Notes: generated from the letters alone by a model not told the origin. A DNA stretch of 64,000 bases from Actinomycetota bacterium (GCA_003134505.1 PLBK01000015.1:71276-135275), one strand, 5' to 3'. Shown: positions 47,711-55,550, counted from the stretch's first letter. Program-made: numbers and translations.

Positions 47711-48337
47711 ATGGCCGAGGGGATGCCGGAGCCGAGGTTCTCGACTCCAGAGGAGATCAGGCAGCTCCGAGAGGGGCGACTCCGCCAACAGCAGGCGGCG
47801 CGCGACGAGCAATGGCAGACGAGCGGCTGGGGCGCGGTAGGTGTCCGGTGGTGCAGCCGCTGCACGGAGAGGTTCGACGGCGCGGCTTACATCTTCGATG
47901 ATCCTTTCGGGCGGAGCTACCTCTGCGCGAAGTGCTTCAGGAAGGAGTGCAAGCGGGTGGAGCGGTTGCTCGCGAAGGTAGGAGGAACCGATGACGAGCC
48001 TGATGTCAGGAGGCGGCTTCGGACGCTGCACGACGCGGTGCCGCAGCCGTGCGTCGTCTGCGGGCGGCCGTTCGCCTGGGTCGGCGGTACGGGGCCTCGC
48101 GTGAAGCGGGACGAGAGCGTCGATCCCTTCGCGCTCTACTCGCTACCGCGTCCTCGCATCCATCTCTGCTCCGATGTCTGCCGCCGCGAGTGGCGCAACC
48201 GTAGGAGGCGCGTCCAGCACGCGGGCGGAGTCTGCGAGTGTGGCTGCGGCGAGTCGCTGCGCGGGATGCGCCGAGGCGCGAAGTACTTCTCGGGCGCGTG
48301 CAGGATGCGCGCTCTGAGGGCGCGGCGGGCGGCCTAG
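47711..48337 (+). CDS. Cysteine-rich, predicted multi-zinc-binding protein
   Basis: The 208-residue product has three Cys clusters: 'WCSRC' with 'LCAKC' (about residues 48-75), 'PCVVCGRPF' with 'HLCSDVCRREW' (about 113-161) and 'CECGCGESL' with 'SGACRM' (about 176-200). Spacings suit treble-clef or zinc-ribbon folds. The third resembles short zinc fingers common in phage proteins of actinobacteria. Function is unknown; nucleic-acid binding is plausible. An alternative ATG is at 47723. Confidence 0.65.
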   Translation: MAEGMPEPRFSTPEEIRQLREGRLRQQQAARDEQWQTSGWGAVGVRWCSRCTERFDGAAYIFDDPFGRSYLCAKCFRKECKRVERLLAKVGGTDDEPDVRRRLRTLHDAVPQPCVVCGRPFAWVGGTGPRVKRDESVDPFALYSLPRPRIHLCSDVCRREWRNRRRRVQHAGGVCECGCGESLRGMRRGAKYFSGACRMRALRARRAA

Positions 48338-48663
48338 ATGATCGGCTTGAAGATCGGGATCACGTAGACGACGTTCGAGCCGTCCTCCGCGGGCACCCGC
48401 ACGTCCGCGACGTGGCGGGAGGTCTCGGGTGGCGGTGGTGGGCGGCGCAAGCGCTCATGTCTGATGAGCACCGAGGCGCTTCTCCTACGGATGTCGGCGC
48501 GGGGATTCTGCAGCAGCTCGTGAAGGACTTCCACGGCGACCTCACCGCCATGCCGAGCGAGCGATTCCGCCGCGCGCAACCTCTCCATCGGCGACTTCGA
48601 CTGAAGTTGCAGGCGGAGGACGGCGAGGGCGGCCGACTCAGGGGCGGGCTGGCTCTCGCTCAC
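48334..48663 (-). CDS. Hypothetical protein with a HEAT-like helical repeat
   Basis: The 109-residue product has 'SPMERLRAAESLARHGGEVAVEVLHELLQNPRADIRRRSASVLI', which looks like one or two HEAT-type helix pairs, then a Pro-rich hinge and 'VVYVIPIFKPII'. It overlaps the upstream HTH gene by ATGA, so the two form a leftward pair. Its stop shares a CTAG with the stop of the Cys-rich gene. Function unknown. Confidence 0.55.
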   Translation of the reverse strand: MSESQPAPESAALAVLRLQLQSKSPMERLRAAESLARHGGEVAVEVLHELLQNPRADIRRRSASVLIRHERLRRPPPPPETSRHVADVRVPAEDGSNVVYVIPIFKPII

Positions 48664-49208
48664 CAGAACTGCAACCTGCCGACCGTGGCCAGCTCCACCT
48701 GTGGCTCGGCGTCCGGCTCGCGGCGGCCGGACGGATCGTGCGGAACCGTGGAGCCAAGGCGCGTGCGCTCACGGCGGTGGCCGTTGAGGGCGCGGCGCTC
48801 ATACTCTTCGGGGCTGATCCGGCCAAGGTCACGGTCTCGCATGTTCAAGAACTGGATGAAGCCTCGGTCGCCTGAGAGCAGCTCCTCCGTGACGGGCGGC
48901 CGATGCGACTTCGGCAGCGGGCCGTGCGCGGGCTGGCCAGGCTCGCGGTAGTCGGGATCGCCGCGAGCGACCCTCCGATTTCGCTCGACGGCTCGCTGGG
49001 TACCTTCGGCCTGGGCAAGCCTCGCTGCGTCCTCGGCCTCGCGCGGCTCGACCACCTGCTCGCGGTAGCGCTTGATCTTCGCGGCGGTGACGGAGCGGCT
49101 CAGCCCGAGCTGCGCGCCAACGGCCCTCACCGACTTCAGCCTGAGCCAAAGCCGATAGGCGTCCTCGTCCTCGATGCCCTTCGGCGCGAATTGAGCCTCA
49201 CGATCCAT
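48660..49208 (-). CDS. Helix-turn-helix protein of unknown function
   Basis: The 182-residue product (from ATG 49208, MDREAQFAPKGIEDEDAYR) has a clear HTH-like segment 'SVRAVGAQLGLSRSVTAAKIKRYREQVVE' at about residues 24-52, then a charged region and 'RPPVTEELLSGDRGFIQFLNMRDRDLGRISPEEYERRAL'. The layout resembles phage terminase small subunits or element regulators, but no terminase large subunit is present. The open frame upstream to 49364 is low-complexity and probably non-coding. Confidence 0.6.
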   Translation of the reverse strand: MDREAQFAPKGIEDEDAYRLWLRLKSVRAVGAQLGLSRSVTAAKIKRYREQVVEPREAEDAARLAQAEGTQRAVERNRRVARGDPDYREPGQPAHGPLPKSHRPPVTEELLSGDRGFIQFLNMRDRDLGRISPEEYERRALNGHRRERTRLGSTVPHDPSGRREPDAEPQVELATVGRLQFW

Positions 49209-49633
49209 GCCATGAACATAGCTCCATCGTCCGGCCCGTCCTGGGTCGCCGAGGCGGCCGAGGAGCCGGAGCGTCCCGCCCGCCCACGGCCTCCGTCCCG
49301 GCCCACGTCGGCCACGTAGCGATCGAGCGGCCCCACCGGCCCAGGAGGCGCTTTCCGACCACACGAGCCGCTACAGGGCCTCGGGCCTCAGGAGGCCGCG
49401 GAATCGGCCGCGAGAACTTCCTTTCCCCTGCACACGAGCTATTCCGGGTCGGACATAGCCAAGTAGGGCAGGTAGGGATGCCGATTCAGGCCGCCAACCG
49501 AGCCGATCGAGGCCAGCTGCCCGGCAGTGACGCAGGCGCATCGCGGAGGCGGTCGAGAGGGCGGCGGGCGGAATCCCCTCGCCGGACTAGCTCGCTGATC
49601 TGCCGATTTGCAGATCTTCCGGCTTGACCTTGT

Positions 49634-49760
49634 CGGCCCTCGTCGGCCCTCGCTTTTCGGCCCTTCCCGGCCCTTCGCGGCCCTTTCCCGACCCACTGTT
49701 CATGCGGTGTCGGCCCTTGTCGGCCCTGACCGGCCCTCTCCGGGGCACCTTGTCGGCCCT
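49634..49760. repeat. Nine-copy CGGCCCT array, mostly in 10-bp register
   Basis: Copies start at 49634, 49644, 49658, 49668, 49678, 49711, 49721, 49731 and 49754. Within blocks the spacing is exactly 10 bp, about one helical turn, so all copies of a block face the same side of DNA. A degenerate copy (CGGGGCA) sits in register at 49741. Ten is not a multiple of three, so this is not a coding repeat. Confidence 0.75.
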
Positions 49761-49768
49761 TTCTCGTA

Positions 49769-49787
49769 GGGGCTACGTAGTAGCCCC
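49769..49787. repeat. Perfect inverted repeat next to the array
   Basis: GGGGCTAC (49769-49776) and GTAGCCCC (49780-49787) pair around a 3-base loop, 9 bp past the last array copy. Confidence 0.6.
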
Positions 49788-49847
49788 GAGGGCCGGGAAG
49801 CCGGGCCGGGGCCGTGGCCGTCCTGTCGGTGGAACGAGATAAGCAGC

Positions 49848-49853
49848 TAAACT
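49848..49853 (+). promoter_or_regulatory. Putative -10 for the RepA-like operon
   Basis: TAAACT is followed after 8 bp by the ATG at 49862, fitting the leaderless pattern. Confidence 0.4.
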
Positions 49854-49861
49854 GTATCTCG

Positions 49862-50158
49862 ATGCCGCCTCGCCCGACCACCGCTCCGACGTTCCCGCCC
49901 GAGCTTGGCCCGCTGCCTCCGCCTGGCCCGATCGACGGCCTGCCGCGCCCGGCGAGCTTTCGCGTCGGCTCCGCCTCCACCCACGGCATCGTCTCCACGT
50001 ACTCGCGCGGCTGCCGTTGTCCGCACTGCACCTTCGCATGGCGCGAGTACCGCCGACCGCGAGTTCGAGCTTGGTCGCAACGGAAGGCGGCGGAGCGCAA
50101 GCTGGCCGAGGCCCGCCGTCTCGTCGCCGAGGCTGACCGGCAGGAAAGCGGCCAGTGA
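49862..50158 (+). CDS. Small CxC/CxxC-motif protein upstream of the RepA-like ATPase
   Basis: The 98-residue product has a Pro-rich N-terminus and 'STHGIVSTYSRGCRCPHCTFAWREYRR' (about residues 40-66). The HG-x(5)-Y-x(2)-GCRC-x(2)-C form recurs in small actinophage and element proteins and probably binds zinc. The tail is a basic helix. It overlaps the ATPase start by ATGA-type coupling (stop 50158, next start 50155). Function unknown. Confidence 0.65.
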   Translation: MPPRPTTAPTFPPELGPLPPPGPIDGLPRPASFRVGSASTHGIVSTYSRGCRCPHCTFAWREYRRPRVRAWSQRKAAERKLAEARRLVAEADRQESGQ

Positions 50159-51393
50159 CGTTCACGGCGGAGGAGGTCGAGCAGCAGCACGCGCTCGCGC
50201 ACCAGGCGCGGGCGGAGGCTCGTGCTGGGGCTGCGTTCGCGCAGGCTGCGGCCGAGGATCCGCTGCGGCTTCCCGACTTCTTCCCGCTGCTGCTCGCGGC
50301 CTACGACGATGAGCCGCTGACCGCCGAGGAGCAGGCGCAGCTTGCCGCCTACGAGAACGCGCTTGTCGAGGCAGAACGGCGGCGCGGCCTGCTCGGCCTG
50401 GTTGATCTCGCCGAGGTCATGCGCCACGGCTCGACCGAGCCGGAGATGCTCGTGCCCGACCTGCTCGTCCGGGGCCTGCACCACCTCATCTACGGCGCGA
50501 AGGAATCGGCGAAGACGTGGCTGCTGCTGTGGGCCGCCGCGCAGCTGCTCGTCCGAGGCGAGACCGTGCTGTGGGTGGACAAGGAGATGGGTCGAGGCTC
50601 GCTGGCAGACCGGCTGAAGACGCTCGCCGGGGCCGGGCGAGAGACGGCGATGGCGAACGTGGTCGAGGAGCACCTGGTCTACTGCGAGCACCCGACGATG
50701 GATCGGTCGGCCGAGTCGGTCGCGTTGTGGACGGCGCTGCTCCAGAACCGGCAGCCTGCCCTCGTCATCATCGATGCGCAGACTGAGGTGCTGGCCGACG
50801 CCGGGTTGAACGAGAACATCGGCACCGACGTGGAGCGATGGATGCAGTCGTACCTCACTCCTGCGCGACGGCTCGGCGTGACGACGGTCTTCCTCGATCA
50901 CACGCCGCTCGACTCGTCCGGTCGCGCCGTCTCGTCTCGTCAGAAGGGCGCGGCGGCAAAAGTCGAGCTTGAGGTCGTGAAGACGGCTCACTTCGACCGC
51001 GACACGGTCGGCCTCGTCACCGTCACGCGCAACAAGAACACGGTCTCCGCTCCGATCCCCGAGACGCAGGGCTTCCGCATCGGCGGCACTCCCTTCGTGC
51101 TGGAGCCGTCCGAGCTGCTGCTGCCGGGCGCAGCTGCGACGGCGGCCGGGGCCTACCTGCGAGTGCGGTCGGACATCCGGCTCCTGATCCAGCGCGCCGA
51201 GGAGCCACTCACGAAGTCGCAGATCACCGACTCGATCTCGGGCAAGGACTCGATCAAGCGCCGTGCGCTTGCCGACCTGGCGGGCGACCCGACCGAGCCG
51301 GTCGAGGCTCGTCCAGGCTCTCGCGTCGGATCGCTTCTTTACTCGTGGACGGGCGAGCCAGCGCCCGAGCCGCTGCCGGAGCCGGTCATCTGA
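50155..51393 (+). CDS. RepA-like AAA/RecA-fold ATPase
   Basis: The 412-residue product has a helical N-terminal region, then Walker A 'IYGAKESAKTWLLLWAA' (about residues 114-130), 'VLWVDKEMGRGSLADRL', Walker B 'PALVIIDAQTEV' and 'TTVFLDHTPLDSSGRAVSSRQKGAAAKVE', the KaiC/RepA/DnaB-like hexameric helicase pattern. The C-terminus has a possible winged helix ('LLIQRAEEPLTKSQITDSI'). In plasmids and phages such proteins unwind the origin, so the element may replicate autonomously. A repair or sensing role is the alternative. Start is GTG at 50155. Confidence 0.8.
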   Translation: MTFTAEEVEQQHALAHQARAEARAGAAFAQAAAEDPLRLPDFFPLLLAAYDDEPLTAEEQAQLAAYENALVEAERRRGLLGLVDLAEVMRHGSTEPEMLVPDLLVRGLHHLIYGAKESAKTWLLLWAAAQLLVRGETVLWVDKEMGRGSLADRLKTLAGAGRETAMANVVEEHLVYCEHPTMDRSAESVALWTALLQNRQPALVIIDAQTEVLADAGLNENIGTDVERWMQSYLTPARRLGVTTVFLDHTPLDSSGRAVSSRQKGAAAKVELEVVKTAHFDRDTVGLVTVTRNKNTVSAPIPETQGFRIGGTPFVLEPSELLLPGAAATAAGAYLRVRSDIRLLIQRAEEPLTKSQITDSISGKDSIKRRALADLAGDPTEPVEARPGSRVGSLLYSWTGEPAPEPLPEPVI

Positions 51394-51509
51394 TGCAACC
51401 CGTCATCACGCACGGCCTGGCGCTCCCGGCCTGACGTAGTTCCCGCAAAACGCGACAGACCGGGGACGACTGCCGACGATCACCGGCGTTTCTTATCCAG
51501 GGGTGAGAT

Positions 51510-52154
51510 TTACGCTGCCGGTGCGGGGCTGGGCGCGTCGGCTGCCCCGTTGCTGCGCCGGTAGATGAGGGCGCTCACGATCAGCGTCCAGACGGCGAGC
51601 GCGAAGAGCGTGAGCCAGCCGATCGGCGTGAGCGCCACGACTCCCAACACGATCGAGACCCAGCCAAGCCAGCGCGGCAACAGCCGGGAACGCTCGATCG
51701 CGAGACCGCTTGCCATGTACACCACGCCCAGTCCAGCGAGTAAAGCGCCCGTTGCCAGGTCGCTTTGGATCACGTTCAACGCCTGCGCTGCCCCCGATGT
51801 CAACTTCGCGGGAACGTCAGCAAGCGCGAACAAGCTCCCCGCAGCGAGTGCGCCAGCCGCGGCGAACAGCACGCCTCCGGCAAGGGCGACGGCCGCGAGT
51901 CGTTCGGCCACGGCTGACTGGCGCAGATAGCCGCGCAGCGAGCCGAAAAAGAACAGGCCGAAGAACAAGCTCAGCGTTATCAGGTAGGCCGCAGCAGTCA
52001 GTCTGCCGTTGTGCGAGTGGTAGTAGGAGATCACCTTCAGCCCGCTGGAATCGCTGTTGGGCGTGTTCCCCGACAACACGAAACCGACCGCCAACAACAC
52101 CACGAACAGAACGCCCGCCACCAACGACCCCAGACGACCCCACCGATCCAGCAC
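51510..52154 (-). CDS. Hypothetical six-helix membrane protein
   Basis: The 214-residue product has about six hydrophobic segments ('SLVAGVLFVVLLAVGFVLSG', 'LTAAAYLITLSLFFGLFFFGSL', 'LAAVALAGGVLFAAAGALAAGSLFAL', and others) with short loops and an Ala/Pro-rich tail. Similar proteins are widespread on actinobacterial chromosomes without assigned function, so it may be cargo. It is the only leftward gene between the RepA-like ATPase and the unknown cassette. Confidence 0.7.
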   Translation of the reverse strand: MLDRWGRLGSLVAGVLFVVLLAVGFVLSGNTPNSDSSGLKVISYYHSHNGRLTAAAYLITLSLFFGLFFFGSLRGYLRQSAVAERLAAVALAGGVLFAAAGALAAGSLFALADVPAKLTSGAAQALNVIQSDLATGALLAGLGVVYMASGLAIERSRLLPRWLGWVSIVLGVVALTPIGWLTLFALAVWTLIVSALIYRRSNGAADAPSPAPAA

Positions 52155-52526
52155 GCGCCGACCCTAACACTCCGACTCGAAAGCAACAAGACCAAGCAGA
52201 GGAGTTGCGGAACCCGGTCGAAGGGCCGCCAACTCCACCGGTCTGACACGTCCGTGCAATTGGGGCGTCCGGTTTCGGTTGCCGGCCTTCCACCAGATCG
52301 CGTCATCCGGCCGCCGAAGCAGCAAAGGCCGGTGGCGGTCACCGGCCCTCGCGCGAACGACCGTCGACAGGATCGCCGAGCGCATCACCGTCCAGTGGCT
52401 GCTCGGCGCTGCGGAGGGAGGACTCAGGCGCGGGAACCGGCTGAAGCCACTCGTGACGGCCGTGTCATCTCGCGTTCCGGCTTTATGGCCCGCGCCCTAC
52501 AGCGACTCTACCGCGACGAGTCACTA
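52155..52526. other. Non-coding spacer, nothing recognised
   Basis: This stretch lies between the start of the leftward membrane gene and the 20-bp palindrome. Its ORFs have no plausible start, composition or family similarity. It could hold the membrane gene's promoter, but none stands out. Confidence 0.5.
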
Positions 52527-52546
52527 CAAGTGACCTAGGTCACTTG
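52527..52546. promoter_or_regulatory. Perfect 20-bp palindrome upstream of the five-gene cassette
   Basis: CAAGTGACCT (52527-52536) is followed directly by its complement AGGTCACTTG. It ends 16 bp upstream of the -10-like TACAGT, so a dimer bound there would cover the -35 region and regulate the cassette. Confidence 0.65.
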
Positions 52547-52562
52547 TTCCGGGGCACGGCGG

Positions 52563-52568
52563 TACAGT
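52563..52568 (+). promoter_or_regulatory. Putative -10 of the five-gene cassette
   Basis: TACAGT is followed after 8 bp by the GTG at 52577, again suggesting a leaderless transcript. Confidence 0.45.
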
Positions 52569-52576
52569 CGTGTGAT

Positions 52577-52981
52577 GTGAACAGCTACGAGAAAAGGCTC
52601 TCCGAGATCGACGCCTTGGTCAAGGCCTTGCGCGGTCTCGGCCACACGGACGACGAGATCGTCGTTGAGCTGCGGAAGCATCTCCCCGGCCTCGCTGAGA
52701 AGCCGCCGCGCACCCTCGGCGAGCACATCCAGAAGTCGCTCATGAATCCCGGTACGCCGGTCATCTTCACGGACGGCCCTCGGGGAGACGGCGGCTCCGC
52801 CCACCATGAGATGACCGAGAAGACGCGCGGCGCACGCGCCAAGCGGGACGAGGACGATTCGGCTGAGGCGACGCGCAAGAGCGCACGCCGGGCAGAGGTC
52901 TCGGGCGCGCAGAGCATCATCGCGAAGGCGATCCGCGAGCCGGGCAAGGCGCACGTCCTCGGCGACGGGTACGCCTCATGA
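52577..52981 (+). CDS. Unknown cassette protein 1
   Basis: The 134-residue product starts VNSYEKRLSEIDALVKALRGLGHTDDEIVVELRKHLPG, a helical N-terminus, then a Gly-rich 'FTDGPRGDGGSAHHEM' and a very charged basic/acidic stretch (KTRGARAKRDEDDSAEATRKSARR) ending 'IAKAIREPGKAHVLGDGYAS'. No family recognised. I chose the GTG because TACAGT sits 8 bp upstream; the open frame extends to 52544, inside the palindrome. It is coupled by ATGA to the next gene. Confidence 0.65.
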   Translation: MNSYEKRLSEIDALVKALRGLGHTDDEIVVELRKHLPGLAEKPPRTLGEHIQKSLMNPGTPVIFTDGPRGDGGSAHHEMTEKTRGARAKRDEDDSAEATRKSARRAEVSGAQSIIAKAIREPGKAHVLGDGYAS

Positions 52982-53100
52982 CCACGGCATCACGCGGTCT
53001 CGTCCGCCTGACCAAGTTCTGGAACGGCCAGCACCTGACCTGCTTCGTCCACGAGGCTGAGGTCGCCGAGCGTCTAGCTCGCGGCTGGAGGCGGGCATGA
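52978..53100 (+). CDS. Unknown cassette protein 2 (40 residues)
   Basis: This tiny ORF encodes MTTASRGLVRLTKFWNGQHL then TCFVHEAEVAERLARGWRRA. It overlaps both neighbours by 4 bp (ATGA), which argues that it is translated. Positively charged ends and a 'WNGQHLTCFVHEAEVAERL' middle suggest a small folded or peptide-binding protein. No family recognised. Confidence 0.55.
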   Translation: MTTASRGLVRLTKFWNGQHLTCFVHEAEVAERLARGWRRA

Positions 53101-53702
53101 GCACGGCCCTGCGCGAGCGGGACGCTGTCGCGGTCGGATTTGACCACTCGAAGAACCTCTCGGAGGGCATGGAGTACGTCGAGGAGAACGGCATCACGAG
53201 CTGGCGCGAGATCGAAGGCTGGACTCCGCCCGAGCCGGAAGACGAGATCGAGCTGGACGTGATCCAGAACGACTGGCAGGAGCCGGGGCGGGACGAGCTG
53301 CTGGTCGCTGACCCGTACGCTGATCTTCCCGCCGAGAGCCGGCGACTTCATGAACGACAGCACGAGCTGACCACGCTCGCCGAGACCGTCTCCCTCTCGA
53401 AGCGGGCGCAGGCTGAGCTGGCCTCGATCCCCGTGAAGATCGCTGCGTTCCACAAGCAGGACGACGAGGCCCGCGCCGAGCGCGAGCGTCTGGGCGCCGA
53501 GCTGGGCGAGGCGCGCGAGCGGATCCTCACCGAGACATGGATTCCGGCTGCCGAACGATTCTGCGAGGCGAACGACCAACTGCGTGCGATCGACATCACG
53601 GCGCAGCGCCAGGGCGTCCGCCCGACTGGATCGGAGCGACCCGAGGTGCGCGCTCAGCACGATCACGATTTCCGTCTTCTACTGGCTCGACTCCGAGGCT
53701 GA
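53097..53702 (+). CDS. Unknown cassette protein 3, coiled-coil
   Basis: The 201-residue product has an acidic N-terminal half ('ITSWREIEGWTPPEPEDEIELDVIQNDW') and a long predicted coiled coil from about residue 80 to 145 ('ESRRLHERQHELTTLAETVSLSKRAQAELASIPVKIAAFHKQDDEARAERERLGAELGEARERI' in charged heptads). No family recognised. It may be a structural or adaptor protein. Confidence 0.65.
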   Translation: MSTALRERDAVAVGFDHSKNLSEGMEYVEENGITSWREIEGWTPPEPEDEIELDVIQNDWQEPGRDELLVADPYADLPAESRRLHERQHELTTLAETVSLSKRAQAELASIPVKIAAFHKQDDEARAERERLGAELGEARERILTETWIPAAERFCEANDQLRAIDITAQRQGVRPTGSERPEVRAQHDHDFRLLLARLRG

Positions 53703-53703
53703 C

Positions 53704-53940
53704 ATGGGTCGGCGAGGTTTCCAGATGGCTCCGCTGCACAAGGCGAGGCACTACCCTCGGGCGGTGGTTCGCGGGCGTCCCGCTTCGCCGTCGTTCGCCT
53801 CGGCTGAGCAGGGCATCGTGAAGGCTCGCGCCGAGCAGGGCGCGGACGGCATCCACCTCCACGTGACGGTCAAGCCCTCGCCAGTCAACGTCCACATCCA
53901 CGAGTACGACGGCACCGAGCAGGCGCTGGCTCATGCGTGA
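53704..53940 (+). CDS. Unknown cassette protein 4
   Basis: The 78-residue product (MGRRGFQMAPLHKARHYPRA...) ends with an amphipathic beta-like segment 'GIHLHVTVKPSPVNVHIHEYDGTEQALAHA' rich in His. It starts 2 bp after the previous stop and overlaps the next gene by 8 bp. No family recognised. Confidence 0.55.
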   Translation: MGRRGFQMAPLHKARHYPRAVVRGRPASPSFASAEQGIVKARAEQGADGIHLHVTVKPSPVNVHIHEYDGTEQALAHA

Positions 53941-54202
53941 GCTGACCGACATCCAGAAGAGCGTCCTCGGCGAGCTGTTCAAGGCGACGGGAACCGTCCG
54001 CCTGGACACCTTGGAGATGGACGAGATCTCCGGCGTGGACGCCGGGGCCAACCTCATCGACGGATGGATGGTTCTCAAAGCGCGCCACGCCGAGACGGGC
54101 CGTTTCGTGCCCGAGGGCCATCCCCGCGTGAAGCCAGAGGCCGGGATCTTCCGCCGCGCCACACCGGCTCAGCGCCGGTTCGGCGGCCGGTTCTTCAGCT
54201 GA
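53933..54202 (+). CDS. Unknown cassette protein 5
   Basis: The 89-residue product (MRELTDIQKSVLGELFKATG...) contains 'DEISGVDAGANLIDGWMVLKARH', faintly similar to the 'SLVDxPAN' segment of phage head-region proteins, and a basic tail 'RRATPAQRRFGGRFF'. The similarity is weak and could be chance. It closes the cassette; the opposite-strand nuclease gene begins its 3' end 130 bp further on. Confidence 0.55.
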   Translation: MRELTDIQKSVLGELFKATGTVRLDTLEMDEISGVDAGANLIDGWMVLKARHAETGRFVPEGHPRVKPEAGIFRRATPAQRRFGGRFFS

Positions 54203-54332
54203 CTTCCTTGCTTCCCGCGCCGGGCAGCCGTGCGAGCTCAGCATCGGCAGTTCCGGCAGAGCCTGTTCCGCTCGACGAACGCGCACGTCTTCTGCATCTG
54301 GTTAACCCTGGCGATAAGAGGTCGCTGACCAG

Positions 54333-55550
54333 CTACCTGACGGTCTCGCGATTCCCAGGGAGCACCGTCTTCTCAAAAGCGAGGGCGCGGTTGTACGTGT
54401 TTACACCTACTACCTTCCACTGCTCCTTGGTGGCGAGGTCCTTCCAGTCGCCGTCGTAGAGGATCTCGCGCATCCATAGACCGGCTCCCCGCAAGGGCAC
54501 CGGCACCAGTTTGAGACGGGAGAGATCGTAGTTGTTGTAGTACCACCCTCCGGCGTAGGGGAACAGATCGGCGAACAGATCCAAGGAACGTCGCGCCTGC
54601 TTCGAGGTGCAACATGCCTGCCGCCCGATCTTCTTGAACTCGCCGGCCTCGGCGTCGAGGCAAATCATCGCGCCGAAGCCCAGGAAGTACACCTGGAGGA
54701 CGGACGGCAGGTACCAGGCCTCGTCCTCCGCGATTGTCCGCACCATCTCGCGGAACGATGAGGGTGCCATCCGCGCCCACCGGCTCGACTCGTCCGCGAG
54801 TGCGGCACAGCGAGTCGCCGCGAAGGCGAGTTCGATCCGCTTCCGGTGCTCCAGATAGAAGCACGCCTGCATCTCGGCCGAGGTGCCGTCGAACATCGCT
54901 CGCCTGAACAGCTCACGTGCGCCGCCGCCGCCGCTGATCTCCGTCGCCATCGTCAACGAGATGTCTGGGGCCTCCTGGTAGAGCAGGTACAGGCGAACTG
55001 CCTGCCGCCACGGATCCGGCTCCAGCCAAACCCGCGAAAGGAGGTGCTGTAGCTGCTTCTTCACGAGACGGATGGTTTCGTACCGCTGCCACAGGTTCTT
55101 GTCGTTGATGACCTTGATGAAGGCGTCCTCGACGCGGTAGCAGCTCACCCACGCCTCCAGCACTTCATCTGGCGGCTCCAACTCGATCAACCCAGCCTCG
55201 GCGAAACTCCCCGCGATAGTCCTCGCATCCCGGTCAACGACCGCGATCTCGTGGCCGATCGCCAGCTGCACCTTCCGGGTGTGCAGCGGGTCGCTTGGAT
55301 CAGCGAGGAGCACTCCGCTGTCGATCCCGAGGTGGGTCTTGAGACCGAGCAACTTCCAGAGATCGCTGAAGCCACTCCGCCCGACCTTCGACTCGACGAG
55401 GACTGACTCCTCCTCACCACCGGGGAAGCGGTAGCCCAGAACGTCCAGCTCGAACGCCTGGAAGCTCTCGTCCAGCACGCGCCGGCGGACGTACCAGCCC
55501 GCTGCTTGCAGAGCAGCGGCAACGCTGCGCTCAAGATCTGCCCCGGTCAC
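54333..55550 (-). CDS. Predicted PD-(D/E)xK nuclease, large C-terminal domain of unknown function
   Basis: The N-terminal 60 residues fit a restriction-endonuclease-like core: Glu7 in the first helix, 'FELDVLG' with Asp36 and 'VLVESKVGR' with Glu53-x-Lys55. The remaining 340 residues are mostly helical with many aromatic residues ('AWYLPSVLQVYFLGFGAMICLD', 'GWYYNNYDLSRLKLVPVPLRGAGLWM') and match no family I know. It diverges from the HARE-HTH and methyltransferase genes, suggesting one antiphage or restriction module. Start is GTG or ATG at 55550; no strong ribosome site. Confidence 0.7.
   Translation of the reverse strand: MTGADLERSVAAALQAAGWYVRRRVLDESFQAFELDVLGYRFPGGEEESVLVESKVGRSGFSDLWKLLGLKTHLGIDSGVLLADPSDPLHTRKVQLAIGHEIAVVDRDARTIAGSFAEAGLIELEPPDEVLEAWVSCYRVEDAFIKVINDKNLWQRYETIRLVKKQLQHLLSRVWLEPDPWRQAVRLYLLYQEAPDISLTMATEISGGGGARELFRRAMFDGTSAEMQACFYLEHRKRIELAFAATRCAALADESSRWARMAPSSFREMVRTIAEDEAWYLPSVLQVYFLGFGAMICLDAEAGEFKKIGRQACCTSKQARRSLDLFADLFPYAGGWYYNNYDLSRLKLVPVPLRGAGLWMREILYDGDWKDLATKEQWKVVGVNTYNRALAFEKTVLPGNRETVR

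Larger units (their letters stand above)
49209..49861. other. 653-bp gene-free region between leftward and rightward element genes
   Basis: This region separates the leftward HTH gene from the rightward small gene and RepA-like ATPase. It holds the phased CGGCCCT array (49634-49760), a perfect hairpin (49769-49787) and a -10-like TAAACT. The ORFs across it on the minus strand are compositional shadows. It is the natural candidate for an element replication or control locus. Confidence 0.6.

Noticed and set aside
47456-48031. Minus-strand ORF opposite the Cys-rich gene
   Set aside because: Compositional shadow; the plus-strand frame has organised Cys clusters.
49634-49760. CRISPR array
   Set aside because: Repeats are 7-10 bp without unique spacers of 30 bp or more, and no cas genes are present.
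49486-50991. 501-codon minus-strand ORF across the array and RepA-like gene
   Set aside because: Its sequence mirrors the RepA-like gene and the CGGCCCT array; no start signal or motif supports it.
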